Assembly (NCBI GenBank): GCA_963663905.2
Contig: OY760657.1
Coordinates: 5,828,001-5,892,000, forward strand
DNA length: 64,000 nucleotides
Direction of reading: 5' to 3'
Source of the DNA: Saccharicrinis sp963663905
GTDB lineage: Bacteria > Bacteroidota > Bacteroidia > Bacteroidales > Marinilabiliaceae
Shown: in pieces, positions 62,936 through 64,000 of the stretch
Position numbering within the stretch: position 1 is the stretch's first letter
Layout of the letters: each line of letters opens with the position of its first letter
Notes under the pieces: generated by a model
The model's database searches: none
What the model was told of the DNA's origin: nothing
Seen by the model: the letters and a program-made list of their open reading frames with translations, nothing else
Translations under genes and position numbers: made by a program

Positions 62936-63817
62936 TTATTTGTTTCTTTTAGCAATTTGCAATAAGTACTGACCATATTGATTCTTACTCAATTGCTGTC
63001 CTAACTCAATTAATTGTTCTTTGTTTATCCAACCCTTTGAGTAGGCAATTTCTTCGGGGCATGACACCTTAAGTCCAATTCTTTTTTCAAGAGTTTCGAC
63101 GAAATGACTTGCTTCTAAAAGAGATTCATGTGTACCTGTGTCGAGCCAGGCAAAACCTCTTCCCATCAATTCTACTTTTAATCGTTTTTCATCTAAATAA
63201 TGTTGATTAACAGTAGTAATTTCAAGTTCACCTCTTTCGCTTGGTTTAATTTGTTTTGCAACTTTTATTACGTCGTTAGGGTAGAAGTACAAGCCAACAA
63301 CAGCATAATTAGATTTCGGCGATTTCGGTTTTTCTTCTATGGAAGTAACATTTTCATTATTGTCAAAAGTACATACTCCATATCTTTCCGGATCATTAAC
63401 CCAGTAACCAAATACGGCAGCGCTATTTTCTTTTTTTACGATGTTTACAGCATCCGAAAGCAAATTAGTAAATCCATGTCCATAAAAAATATTATCTCCT
63501 AAAACCAGGCAAACATCATCGTTTCCAATAAACTCTTCACCAAGTATAAATGCCTGGGCTAAACCATCGGGTGAAGGTTGAACTACATAACTTAATGAAA
63601 TACCCCACTGATAACCATCTCCCAAAAGCCTTATAAATCCATTTTGATCTTCAGGGGTTGTGATAATCAAAATTTCTTTGATACCTGCCAGCATTAATAC
63701 TGATAGGGGATAATATATCATTGGCTTATCAAATATCGGAAGAAGTTGTTTTGAGGTGGCAAGTGTAATTGGATGTAATCGCGTGCCGCTTCCTCCTGCC
63801 AGAATAATACCTTTCAT
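62936..63817 (-). CDS. rfbA: Glucose-1-phosphate thymidylyltransferase
   Basis: The 293-residue enzyme has the nucleotide-binding start GIILAGGSGTRLHP (3-16), KQLLPIFDKPM, and LVLGDNIFYGHG. It makes dTDP-glucose from dTTP and glucose 1-phosphate and is the first gene of the rfbACDB operon. All four rhamnose genes are present and intact, so dTDP-L-rhamnose can be made for the nearby polysaccharide locus. Confidence 0.96.
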   Translation of the reverse strand: MKGIILAGGSGTRLHPITLATSKQLLPIFDKPMIYYPLSVLMLAGIKEILIITTPEDQNGFIRLLGDGYQWGISLSYVVQPSPDGLAQAFILGEEFIGNDDVCLVLGDNIFYGHGFTNLLSDAVNIVKKENSAAVFGYWVNDPERYGVCTFDNNENVTSIEEKPKSPKSNYAVVGLYFYPNDVIKVAKQIKPSERGELEITTVNQHYLDEKRLKVELMGRGFAWLDTGTHESLLEASHFVETLEKRIGLKVSCPEEIAYSKGWINKEQLIELGQQLSKNQYGQYLLQIAKRNK

Positions 63818-63873
63818 AGTAATGAATTTATTTGAGTAAAAATGGTTCGTAATTTTATATTATGTCTTTTCAT

Positions 63874-63882
63874 GCAAAGTTA
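63874..63882 (-). promoter_or_regulatory. Putative -7 promoter element of the rfb operon
   Basis: Read on the - strand the site is TAACTTTGC, an exact match to the Bacteroidota consensus TAnnTTTGy, 57 nt upstream of the rfbA start. The -33 region (CTCAAAACAAT) is not a clear TTTG box. Confidence 0.45.
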
Positions 63883-64000
63883 AAAAAAAATAAGTTTTTT
63901 TATTGTTTTGAGCCATCTTCCTGATTGTGTCTTATTTATATTGTTTTTTTGGGGGGATTGTTAATATGTTGAATTGTAGATGAGGAGATTTGAGAATGAA

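Overview
The window looks like a chromosomal segment of an AT-rich member of the Bacteroidota, probably a marine Bacteroidia such as a Marinilabiliales-type organism (that placement is inference). The pointers are a type IX secretion C-terminal domain, exosortase substrates with a PID-type tail, DarA/DarB dialkylresorcinol genes, DUF6266, Bacteroidota-type -7 promoter motifs (TAnnTTTGy), and long gene-free tracts built from dispersed repeat 'words'.

Layout. (1) 1-5900, + strand: three cell-wall hydrolase-like proteins, each followed by a secreted protein or lipoprotein. This reads as a decaying array of effector/immunity pairs. (2) 6040-8577, - strand: DOPA-dioxygenase-like protein, YceI and an AraC regulator. 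(3) 9060-19249: a compact dialkylresorcinol/flexirubin-like locus. On the - strand run darA, darB, a small unknown, a BtrH-like protein and an ABC exporter. Diverging on the + strand are an active ketosynthase and a chain-length-factor-like partner, followed by a DAHP synthase. (4) 20543-26995, + strand: an exosortase island with two tiny PID-CTERM-like proteins, a large T9SS-sorted beta-propeller protein, a membrane protein, and an exosortase that appears to be an internal duplication with one inactive half. (5) 28329-52288, - strand: a complete Wzx/Wzy exopolysaccharide locus (Wzc, Wza, Wzx, a Wzy-like polymerase, seven glycosyl- or pyruvyl-transferases, three acyl/acetyltransferases, UDP-glucuronate supply, an outer-membrane barrel). 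A RelE/ParE module and a HEPN/MNT module lie between wzc and wza. (6) 52931-60380: 17 copies of a repeat unit of about 315 bp, interrupted by a DUF6266 gene pair and a second RelE/ParE module. (7) 60380-63817, - strand: rfbACDB for dTDP-L-rhamnose, which probably serves the same polysaccharide.

How it fits together. rfbABCD and the UDP-glucose dehydrogenase/epimerase supply sugars. The glycosyltransferases build a repeat unit with acyl and pyruvyl decorations, Wzx flips it, the Wzy-like protein polymerises it, and Wzc/Wza control length and export. Exosortases are typically found in genomes with such polysaccharide loci, so the exosortase island next door fits a surface-anchoring role.

The most unusual items are the duplicated exosortase with its miniature substrates, the large composite-repeat array whose edges supply the stop codons of neighbouring genes, and the alternating hydrolase/lipoprotein array. 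No tRNA, rRNA, CRISPR array, transposase or phage structural gene was recognised.
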